NCBI GenBank assembly: GCA_003023665.1
Contig: PXYR01000032.1
Span: forward strand, 1-16,192
Direction: 5' to 3'
DNA from: Bacteroidota bacterium
GTDB lineage: Bacteria > Bacteroidota > Bacteroidia > Flavobacteriales > Schleiferiaceae
Length of the DNA stretch: 16,192 bases
The notes under the pieces were generated by a model. That model was not told the origin of the DNA, did no database searches, and saw only the letters and a list, made by a program, of their open reading frames with translations. The translations under genes and the position numbers were made by a program. Below, piece by piece: positions 1-4,883 of this stretch (position 1 is the stretch's first letter; each line of letters begins with the position of its first letter).

Positions 1-318
1 TATTTGTATGGAAAGTACTTTCAAAATCAGCATTGCGAACTTTGTGATATAACTCATAGTTCGGTAAGTGCCAAGCCAGAGTGGAAAGCTTGGATTAGTA
101 GTTTAAGTTGCGAAAATTATGTGCTGCATACAAATGAAGCAGAACAAATGAGTATTGACTTTTCAGGTTTTACCCTGCCCGTTGTTTTAATTGAAAGAGG
201 CAATGGTCTAGAGGAATTAATTAGTAAAAAAGACATGGCTCAAAGCGGAAAAGGAGTGGATGCATTTAGTCAATTGTTTTTCAAAAAGTTGAATGAGTTT
301 GGACTTGATTGCCAATAA
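1..318 (+). CDS. 3' end of a small CxxC-containing protein of unknown function (5' partial)
   Basis: The frame is open from base 1 and ends at TAA 316-318. The upstream start lies outside the window; the TTG at 4 is probably an internal leucine codon, so I treat the gene as 5' truncated. The visible 105 residues hold a CxxC pair (HCELCDITH, near residue 12) followed by a WK-rich segment and a C-terminal 'LPVVLIERG' strand. This layout loosely resembles a short uncharacterised bacterial family with a CNLC-type motif followed by KKEWKEF. I cannot assign a function. The paired cysteines could bind metal or be redox active, but nothing here tests that. A hairpin directly after the stop probably ends the transcript. 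The neighbouring porin gene is convergent. Confidence 0.6.
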   Translation, partial: YLYGKYFQNQHCELCDITHSSVSAKPEWKAWISSLSCENYVLHTNEAEQMSIDFSGFTLPVVLIERGNGLEELISKKDMAQSGKGVDAFSQLFFKKLNEFGLDCQ

Positions 319-347
319 TAAAGCCCGAGCAATATGCCCGGGCTTTA
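319..347 (+). terminator. Hairpin between convergent genes, probable bidirectional terminator
   Basis: A perfect 9-bp stem, TAAAGCCCG (319-327) with CGGGCTTTA (339-347), encloses an 11-base loop that can itself pair GC with GC. It starts right after the stop of the upstream plus-strand gene and ends 25 bases before the stop of the minus-strand porin gene. On the minus strand the stem runs into TTATT; on the plus strand the T run lies only within the stem. It could therefore serve both transcripts, although neither side has a long T tract. Confidence 0.65.
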
Positions 348-371
348 CCCCTTAACATTGTTTAGTTTAGG

Positions 372-1406
372 TTAGAAAGAATATACGGCGGCCAAAATGA
401 ATGATGATAATTGGTCTGATGTCATCGAATTGAATTGAGCCGTAGAGCTTTGATCTAATCTAAGTTCTGCGATGAGCCTAAGGTCTTTGGTTGTGTAGCT
501 TGCTGTAAGGGTTGCGTCAATAACAGAATTGCCAGCTCCATAGGCAACGCCACCAGCTTCCAATTCCTTAAAATATTCTACTCTTAATCCGGCGTCAAAT
601 CCGTCTTTTAGGGCAACAGCAGGATATATTGCTGCTCCATAAAAACCGCCGGCATTCATGGTTTCGTTGTACGATGCGTTCACCCCCAAAGAAACTTTGT
701 CATTTAGTTCGTAAGATCCGGTTATATCTGCTTGAAATGTAGCATCTGCGTCAACGGCTTGTTTTCCGTAAAGAAAGTTTAAATAGGTGCCTTTGAATCC
801 ATACTGCAAACCGTAAGTATACAAGTCTACATCATTCATTTCAGTCAAATCTGTAGGGTTCATTATGGCAACCATAAGACTTTGATCATCAGAAATAGCA
901 TAATCTGCTTTCAAGCCCGTGTGGGAAAAAGGACCGTAGGAGAACAGATACGAAGTAGAATAATGGAAGTTGTCCACGGGGGAGATTACTTCGTATCCAA
1001 GGAATGTATTGAAATTTCCTAGGGTAAGAGTAAGTTTTTCACTAGCATTCCAATAGGCATATAGTTGGTTAACAATGTTTCCCGTGGCACTATAATATGG
1101 TGATGCAAAGACAGCGTCTGTACCTCTTGGTCCAAAAACTAAATCTGCAACAAACCCACCTTGAGAAGTACTTTGTTCTGCCTTGACATTTACCATACCC
1201 AGAGCAAACCCATTTAAGTTTGCAAAACTAGAAGCCGGCGCATCTAATTTATCACCGCCGCTTAGATTGGTTCTGAAGTAGGTGTCAACAGAGCCAGAGA
1301 ACTCTATAGACTCATCTTCAGTGCTTTGTGCATTAACTGTGTAGTTAATACAAAGGGACATTGCTATTACCCAAATTTTTGAGACTTTTGTTGAAATGAT
1401 TTTCAT
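372..1406 (-). CDS. OmpL-like outer-membrane beta-barrel porin, third gene of the PII-amt operon
   Basis: Predicted 344-residue outer-membrane barrel. I chose the ATG at 1406 rather than the one at 1445 because it opens directly into a signal peptide (MKIISTKVSKIWVIAM, likely cleaved at NA|Q after residue 26), and because the earlier ATG sits inside a strong hairpin. The mature part alternates short amphipathic strands (YFRTNL, GFVADLVFGPRG, LYAYWNASEKLTLTLGNF, YLNFLYGK). It ends in Phe (AAVYSF), the usual last residue of outer-membrane barrels. The GFVADLVFGPRG and 'GNFNTFLGYEVISP' segments resemble the Bacteroidetes OmpL-like beta-barrel porin-2 group. It follows amt by 69 bases on the same strand, which suggests a role in letting ammonium or small nitrogen compounds cross the outer membrane. 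That role is inferred from position only. Confidence 0.8.
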   Translation of the reverse strand: MKIISTKVSKIWVIAMSLCINYTVNAQSTEDESIEFSGSVDTYFRTNLSGGDKLDAPASSFANLNGFALGMVNVKAEQSTSQGGFVADLVFGPRGTDAVFASPYYSATGNIVNQLYAYWNASEKLTLTLGNFNTFLGYEVISPVDNFHYSTSYLFSYGPFSHTGLKADYAISDDQSLMVAIMNPTDLTEMNDVDLYTYGLQYGFKGTYLNFLYGKQAVDADATFQADITGSYELNDKVSLGVNASYNETMNAGGFYGAAIYPAVALKDGFDAGLRVEYFKELEAGGVAYGAGNSVIDATLTASYTTKDLRLIAELRLDQSSTAQFNSMTSDQLSSFILAAVYSF

Positions 1407-1425
1407 ACCGAGAATTGTTTTATTA

Positions 1426-1453
1426 GACCCGAGGTGTTGCAGCACCTCGGGTC
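1426..1453. other. Perfect 11-bp hairpin between amt and the porin gene
   Basis: GACCCGAGGTG (1426-1436) pairs perfectly with CACCTCGGGTC (1443-1453) around a 6-base loop. In the minus-strand message it sits 23 bases after the amt stop and 19 bases before the porin ATG. It is not followed by a U run in that direction but is preceded by AAAAAAGCG. On the plus strand the same stem is followed by GCTTTTTTAA, so it would act as an intrinsic terminator for antisense (plus) transcription. In the operon mRNA it may work as a stabilising or processing element that lets amt and porin levels differ. Confidence 0.6.
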
Positions 1454-1475
1454 GCTTTTTTAAGATTATTTTGTT

Positions 1476-2726
1476 TTAATGTTGGTTCATACGGAAGTCA
1501 GCGTAGGCCGCCATTCCACCATGTTCTGCCTGGTCAAGACCTTCAAGTTCTTCTTTTTTATCTACGCGAAGACCCCATATCTTGTTGATTACTGCGAGGA
1601 AAATGGTTGTGGTAATGACACAGAAAACGGCCACCAAGCAAACGCCCGCGAGCTGAACTAAGAATTGATCCCAAGAAGCTAACTCACCAAAAATTCCTAC
1701 CGCAAGTGTTCCCCAGATTCCAGTAAATAGGTGCACGGCAACAGCGCCTACTGGGTCGTCAAGTCTTAACTTGTCCAGTAAAGAAACGCCTAGTACCACA
1801 ACTACACCACCAATTCCACCAATAATGATTGCTTCTAAAACGCTCATTTGATCTGCACCGGCTGTAATTCCTACGAGTCCACCTAAAATCCCGTTCATGA
1901 ACATAGTTAGGTCAAAGTTTTTATAAAAGATATGTACGAAACCAGCTGCTGCTAAACCACCAGCCGCTGCTGCTAAGGATGTTGTAGTCAATACTAGGGA
2001 GGTCAAACTAGGATCCGCACTTAATACGGAGCCCCCATTAAATCCAAACCAACCCAACCATAAGATAAAGACTCCTGCCGCTGCAAAAGGAAGATTATGA
2101 CCTGGTATTGCGGATGGAGCACCTTCTTTAGTGAACTTGCCAATTCTTGGTCCTAATTTGGCTATATACAAGAATGCAGCCCAGCCACCAACACTGTGAA
2201 CTAGAGTAGATCCAGCAAAATCATAGAATCCCCATTCATCTAGGAATCCTCCGCCCCATTTCCAAGACCCTACTATAGGGTATACAATTCCAACGTATAA
2301 AATGGAAAACAAGAAAAATGAACCAAGCTTCGCACGTTCGGCTATTGCACCTGAGACTATAGTTGCTGCTGTAGCGGCAAACATTCCCTGAAACAAGAAG
2401 TCTGTCCAATAGGTGTATCCTTCATTGTAAGTTAAATCTAGTCCGCTCTCTCCTATAGGGCTCTCAAGTCCAAAAAGTCCAACAAAGTAGTCCGGTAAAA
2501 TCCCGCTCCAAAAGGATGCAGGATACATCAAGTTAAATCCAACAAACGCATATAGAACGAGTCCAATACTTATGATGAAAAAGTTCTTAAATAATATATT
2601 AATGGTGTTTTTTTGGCGAGTAAGGCCAATTTCAAGAAAACTAAAACCAAGATGCATGAAGAATACCAAGGCGGTACAAATCATCATCCAAAGGTTGTTT
2701 ACAGTAAGAGTTAAAGTAGTGTCCAT
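1476..2726 (-). CDS. amt: Ammonium transporter (Amt/Mep/Rh family)
   Basis: A 416-residue inner-membrane channel that moves ammonium into the cell; known family members work as trimers gated by PII proteins. Eleven or so hydrophobic segments are visible. Family landmarks are in place: the 'TDFLFQGMFAATAATIVSGAIAER' region (residues 108-131), the aspartate of the recruitment site in DFAGSTLVHSVGG (D169) and the pore histidines H177 and H332 (GAVAVHLFTGIWG). The D169-to-H177 spacing of eight matches E. coli AmtB D160/H168. The cytoplasmic tail GLRVDKKEELEGLDQAEHGG is the conserved C-terminal region that couples to PII. There is no long N-terminal signal peptide as in E. coli AmtB; the first membrane segment starts within about 12 residues. 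It lies 12 bases after the PII gene and is almost certainly co-transcribed with it. Confidence 0.97.
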   Translation of the reverse strand: MDTTLTLTVNNLWMMICTALVFFMHLGFSFLEIGLTRQKNTINILFKNFFIISIGLVLYAFVGFNLMYPASFWSGILPDYFVGLFGLESPIGESGLDLTYNEGYTYWTDFLFQGMFAATAATIVSGAIAERAKLGSFFLFSILYVGIVYPIVGSWKWGGGFLDEWGFYDFAGSTLVHSVGGWAAFLYIAKLGPRIGKFTKEGAPSAIPGHNLPFAAAGVFILWLGWFGFNGGSVLSADPSLTSLVLTTTSLAAAAGGLAAAGFVHIFYKNFDLTMFMNGILGGLVGITAGADQMSVLEAIIIGGIGGVVVVLGVSLLDKLRLDDPVGAVAVHLFTGIWGTLAVGIFGELASWDQFLVQLAGVCLVAVFCVITTTIFLAVINKIWGLRVDKKEELEGLDQAEHGGMAAYADFRMNQH

Positions 2727-2738
2727 AGTAATTAGATG

Positions 2739-3077
2739 TTATTTCAATGTTTGACCGCCGCTTTCGCCAGTTCTAATGCGATAAGCTTCTTCAACGGGTG
2801 TTACGAAAATTTTTCCGTCGCCAACTTCCCCTGTATTGCCAGCTTTCAGGATAGCGATTACAGTAGGTTTAACAAAATCGTCATTAACGACGATGCTTAA
2901 ATAGCGTCTTTGTATATCCGATGTGCTGTACGAAACCCCGCGATAAACTTTCCCTTTCTTTTCATGACCTACTCCAGTTACATCCCAGTAACTAAAAAAG
3001 TAGACATTCACCTCGTGAAGTGCGTCCCGCACCTCATCGAATAGCGATTTTCTAATGATTGCGTCTATTTTTTTCAT
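2739..3077 (-). CDS. glnK: PII nitrogen regulatory protein (GlnB/GlnK family)
   Basis: Predicted 112-residue PII signal protein, a trimer that senses ATP/ADP and usually 2-oxoglutarate and controls Amt. The start at 3077 gives MKKIDAIIRKS, the standard family N terminus and length; the longer frame from 3110 adds 11 unmatched residues and overlaps the promoter. The B-loop TGEVGDGKIFV (82-92) and the C-terminal YRIRTGE (99-105), with its two nucleotide-binding arginines, are intact. The T-loop is VTGVGHEKKGKVYRGVSY (33-50). It keeps tyrosines matching E. coli Y46 and Y51, but it is one residue shorter and has Glu where the E. coli protein has Gln39, a residue that contacts Mg-ATP and 2-oxoglutarate. 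It is called glnK type because it is first in an operon with amt. Whether it is modified by uridylylation cannot be told from the window. Confidence 0.95.
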   Translation of the reverse strand: MKKIDAIIRKSLFDEVRDALHEVNVYFFSYWDVTGVGHEKKGKVYRGVSYSTSDIQRRYLSIVVNDDFVKPTVIAILKAGNTGEVGDGKIFVTPVEEAYRIRTGESGGQTLK

Positions 3078-3097
3078 TTTAGATGGTTTTATGGCGT

Positions 3098-3130
3098 CAA
3101 AATTATGCAAAAAGCAACAATACCCCCAAA
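3098..3130 (-). promoter_or_regulatory. Bacteroidetes housekeeping-type promoter for glnK-amt-porin
   Basis: On the minus strand, TTTG (3130-3127) is followed after 21 bases by TAATTTTG (3105-3098), an exact match to the TAnnTTTG -7 element. Transcription would begin near 3091, about 14 bases before the glnK ATG. The -33 element lies inside the first ACCCC/GGGGTA palindrome, so a protein bound there would compete with or contact polymerase directly. Confidence 0.5.
3113..3129 (-). promoter_or_regulatory. Possible sigma-54-type promoter for glnK (alternative)
   Basis: Read on the minus strand the sequence is TTGGGGGTATTGTTGCT. The key GG and GC dinucleotides have the 12-base first-to-first spacing of sigma-54 promoters, and the -12 part TTGCT is exact. 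The -24 part is TGGGGG rather than TGGCAC, a weak match. Transcription would start near 3102, 24 bases before the ATG. It competes with the housekeeping-type prediction, which overlaps it, and both could be used. Confidence 0.3.
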
Positions 3131-3142
3131 AAAGTAGGGGTA
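3121..3142. repeat. Operator-like palindrome, site 1 of 3
   Basis: TACCCC (3121-3126) and GGGGTA (3137-3142) form a 6-bp inverted repeat around 10 bases. It overlaps the predicted -33 or -24 element of the glnK promoter. It shares its arms with sites 2 and 3, so it is probably a binding site for one transcription factor. The factor cannot be named from this sequence. Confidence 0.6.
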
Positions 3143-3173
3143 GTGTAAATAAAACACTACTATTTTAACAAAG

Positions 3174-3196
3174 CACCCCTTTAAATAATGGGGGTA
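3174..3196. repeat. Operator-like palindrome, site 2 of 3
   Basis: CACCCC (3174-3179) and GGGGGTA (3190-3196) form an inverted repeat with an AT-rich centre. It starts 53 bases from site 1. It shares ACCC, the TTT stretch and ATGGGGGTAAT with site 3. Its centre lies about 83 bases upstream of the sigma-54-like glnK start. Confidence 0.6.
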
Positions 3197-3227
3197 ATGA
3201 TCAAAAAAAAATATAAATGGTCAAAAG

Positions 3228-3250
3228 TACCCTTTCGATTATGGGGGTAA
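3228..3250. repeat. Operator-like palindrome, site 3 of 3
   Basis: TACCC (3228-3232) and GGGTA (3245-3249) are the arms, inside ACCCTTT...ATGGGGGTAAT, nearly the same as site 2. It starts 54 bases from site 2. It lies between the two divergent genes, so it could act on either promoter. Confidence 0.55.
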
Positions 3251-3335
3251 TACTGAATAAATAGATTGATTAAATTCAATTTTAAACAACGTAAAACGTC
3301 AAATTCAGCGTAGTCATGATTTTATTTTGTTGCAA

Positions 3336-3352
3336 TTGGCATAATTGTAGCA
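3336..3352 (+). promoter_or_regulatory. Sigma-54-like promoter for the outer-membrane barrel gene
   Basis: TTGGCATAATTGTAGCA keeps the invariant GG (3338-3339) and GC (3350-3351) at exact sigma-54 spacing. It differs from TGGCAC-N5-TTGC at two positions (C to T, T to A). The start would be near 3363, 24 bases before the ATG at 3387. A weak alternative housekeeping element, TACGTTTA (3354-3361), lies 21 bases after a TTG at 3330-3332. Confidence 0.45.
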
Positions 3353-3386
3353 ATACGTTTAATTAAAAACCTCAATACTGTTAACT

Positions 3387-3974
3387 ATGAAAAAGATATT
3401 TATTGGTATCGTTCTATTGTCTTCAATTTCCATAAGTGCCCAGAGCCGTTGGGGAATTAGAACAGGATTAAACTATAATCTTAGTACTATTGGTTTAAGT
3501 GATGCAACGAACTCTGCTCAACAAATACTCGAAGGCGAAACTGCGGATAACGGTTATCATCTAGGTGTTTTTGGACGTCAATTCTTAGGCGATCAACTTT
3601 ATACTTCTGGAAGTTTGATATTTGCGAAAAACACGCATTTCTTGGAAGGGTTTGACGCTTCAGGTAACAGCGTATATGGGCAATTTAATCATGAGTTTCT
3701 TCAATTAGATGCTGACCTGGGAATACGATTATTGAAATTGGTCAGGGCGGAAGCAGGTGTACATTACCAAGGAACTGTAAGCGATAATGCATATAATCAA
3801 ACGTTTCAATCCCCTTCCGTAGGATATAATGTTGGCGTTGGATTAGACTTGTGGAAGCTGAGTCTTGATGTTACCTATTACAGCAGTTTTCAAGATCATA
3901 CAGGGGATTGGAATAACATTCCGTTGAGCTATAATAGGTCTCAGCTGTTGGTTAGCCTTGGGGTTCAACTTTAA
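3387..3974 (+). CDS. PorT-like outer-membrane beta-barrel protein
   Basis: A 195-residue predicted outer-membrane protein. It opens with a signal peptide, MKKIFIGIVLLSSISISA, probably cut before Q19. The mature part consists of short alternating strands typical of the 8-stranded barrel domain found in PorT-like Bacteroidetes proteins: WGIRTGLNYNLST, YHLGVFGRQFLGDQLYTSGSLIFA, LDADLGIRLLKLVRAEAGVHY, VGYNVGVGLDLWKLSLDVTYYSSF and a final LLVSLGVQL strand. The specific function is unknown; such small barrels range from structural proteins to transport or secretion accessories. It is divergent from the glnK operon and shares its regulatory region, so nitrogen-linked expression is plausible but inferred. 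The sequence between the stop and the next terminator carries its own promoter-like element. Confidence 0.8.
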   Translation: MKKIFIGIVLLSSISISAQSRWGIRTGLNYNLSTIGLSDATNSAQQILEGETADNGYHLGVFGRQFLGDQLYTSGSLIFAKNTHFLEGFDASGNSVYGQFNHEFLQLDADLGIRLLKLVRAEAGVHYQGTVSDNAYNQTFQSPSVGYNVGVGLDLWKLSLDVTYYSSFQDHTGDWNNIPLSYNRSQLLVSLGVQL

Positions 3975-3996
3975 TTAGTTTAAGATAATTAAAACT

Positions 3997-4012
3997 TTGG
4001 CACGGGATTTGT
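3997..4012 (+). promoter_or_regulatory. Strong sigma-54-like promoter with no coding gene downstream
   Basis: TTGGCACGGGATTTGT matches the sigma-54 consensus TTGGCAC-N5-TTGC at every position except the last C, which is T. Spacing of the two halves is exact. The predicted start near 4022-4024 coincides with the foot of a perfect stem. The only following gene on this strand is far away; the next gene is on the opposite strand, so the likely product is a non-coding RNA. Confidence 0.55.
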
Positions 4013-4021
4013 GTTAATATA

Positions 4022-4117
4022 AATGCGTCACCAAATGAGTGTAAGCGAGTAATTTCATTGACGCGACATGGTTTTGTTCAGCGAGCCGCTTCGTACCCCG
4101 GGGCGGCTCGTTTGCGT
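4022..4117 (+). ncRNA. Candidate sigma-54-dependent small RNA
   Basis: A predicted RNA of about 95 nt starting 10-12 bases after the -12 element. It begins with a stem of GCGTCA (4025-4030) and TGACGC (4059-4064), which continues after a short bulge with ATGA/TCAT. A linker containing TGGTTTTGTTCAG follows, then the terminator hairpin (4082-4110) and a TTTGCGTTTT tail. No convincing reading frame lies inside; the two ATG frames are 9 and 22 codons. Other bacteria have nitrogen-controlled small RNAs such as NrsZ of Pseudomonas, which is sigma-54/NtrC dependent; no homology is claimed. Alternatively the segment is only the 3' untranslated end of the barrel-protein mRNA. Confidence 0.4.
4082..4117 (+). 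terminator. Intrinsic terminator
   Basis: CGAGCCGC (4082-4089) pairs with GCGGCTCG (4103-4110), a perfect 8-bp GC-rich stem, followed by TTTGCGTTTT. The T-rich side is on the plus strand only; on the minus strand the stem is followed by CTGAACAAAA. It therefore ends plus-strand transcripts (the putative small RNA, or read-through from the barrel gene). Confidence 0.75.
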
Positions 4118-4118
4118 T

Positions 4119-4883
4119 TTATACTATCGTGAATGATGTTTCCCCAAGACCGTCTACTTTGAGCTTTACACTCGAAGTTTCCTTGATAAATGATGCAGCA
4201 GTTGAGGCTCCGGCCAAGACTATCATCCCTTTTTTTAATTTAATATTATGGCGGTGTGCAAGTCTTGTAGCGGCGGCTAAAGCTTCAAAAGGGTTATCCA
4301 AAATAGCGTCACTTGAGCCTTCCGCTTCATATTGGCCATCAAAACTCATTTTCATATCTAATCCATTTAAGCCCAAAGGCACATCACACCATTGCCCCAC
4401 CATAAAGGCACAGGAGCTACAATTATCTGCAACAACATCTTCAAGGGAAAATTTGAAGTTCTCGTAGCGTGAATCAATGATTTCTATTGCAGCAGCTACT
4501 CCATCAACATGATTTATTGCTTCATTTGCAGTTAAGGGTTCATGAATATCGGTGCTTAGACGAAACGCTATTTCTGGTTCAGCACGCGGGTGACAACAAT
4601 CGGCTTTTACAAGAGGTTTGCTTTTACTTAGCTGCATATCGCTTGTCAATTGGCCAATAATCATGTCGTTTACCCCCATTTGCTTCATTTTAGCATGCGA
4701 GGTAAATCCCATCTTGATGCCTACAATTGGAAATCCTTCTTCTTGACGAAGCTGGATTAACTCATGTTGAACCTGATACGCTGATTCTAAATTGTAATTC
4801 TCTGACAAAGAAAATTGTGCTACGGGAGTTTGATTTCGAGCAGCGCGGTGCAGAATAGATGCTTTTTCGGAAATGCTTGTCAT
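4119..4883 (-). CDS. 4-oxalocrotonate decarboxylase / 2-oxopent-4-enoate hydratase family enzyme
   Basis: A 254-residue member of the metal-dependent hydratase/decarboxylase family (MhpD, XylI, NbaG). The metal ligands are visible: E102 and E104 in PRAEPEIAF, and E134 in AAIEIIDSRY, matching E106/E108/E139 of MhpD. The DSRYENFKFSLEDVVADN stretch (137-154) is closer to decarboxylases than to MhpD, which has GSRIRDWS there. Next to the 3-hydroxyanthranilate genes this favours conversion of 2-oxo-3-hexenedioate (4-oxalocrotonate) to 2-oxopent-4-enoate plus CO2, the NbaG step. The start at 4883 overlaps the dehydrogenase stop as TAATG, so the two are translationally coupled; an ATG at 4898 is possible but less likely. 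Decarboxylase rather than hydratase is a moderate call. Confidence 0.85.
   Translation of the reverse strand: MTSISEKASILHRAARNQTPVAQFSLSENYNLESAYQVQHELIQLRQEEGFPIVGIKMGFTSHAKMKQMGVNDMIIGQLTSDMQLSKSKPLVKADCCHPRAEPEIAFRLSTDIHEPLTANEAINHVDGVAAAIEIIDSRYENFKFSLEDVVADNCSSCAFMVGQWCDVPLGLNGLDMKMSFDGQYEAEGSSDAILDNPFEALAAATRLAHRHNIKLKKGMIVLAGASTAASFIKETSSVKLKVDGLGETSFTIV

Larger units (their letters stand above)
3078..3386. other. Divergent regulatory region between glnK and the outer-membrane barrel gene
   Basis: This 309-base AT-rich gap has no coding sequence that I believe. It holds promoter-like elements for both divergent genes, three spaced ACCC/GGGGTA palindromes and a 7-bp hairpin, GTAGTGT (3140-3146) with ACACTAC (3154-3160). 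A short direct repeat, TGRTCAAAA, starts at 3198 and at 3218. The separate elements are listed individually. Confidence 0.7.

Noticed and set aside
3121..3250. Three spaced repeats considered as a short CRISPR array
   Set aside because: The units are only 21-23 bases, imperfect and palindromic, and they sit in a divergent promoter next to no cas genes. An operator array fits better.
3354..3361. TACGTTTA as a housekeeping -7 element for the barrel gene
   Set aside because: It has one mismatch and only a TTG at 21 bases as partner. The overlapping sigma-54-like element keeps both invariant dinucleotides, so I list that as the first choice and this only as an alternative.
4023..4136. Two tiny ATG frames (9 codons from 4023, 22 codons from 4068) in the putative small-RNA segment
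   Set aside because: The first is too short to support, and the second reads through the terminator hairpin into the next gene. Neither has an evident ribosome site. A regulatory peptide cannot be excluded but is not supported.
4129..4467. 112-codon plus-strand frame opposite the decarboxylase gene
   Set aside because: It is fully antisense to a gene with clear family motifs and metal ligands, and shows no domain of its own.
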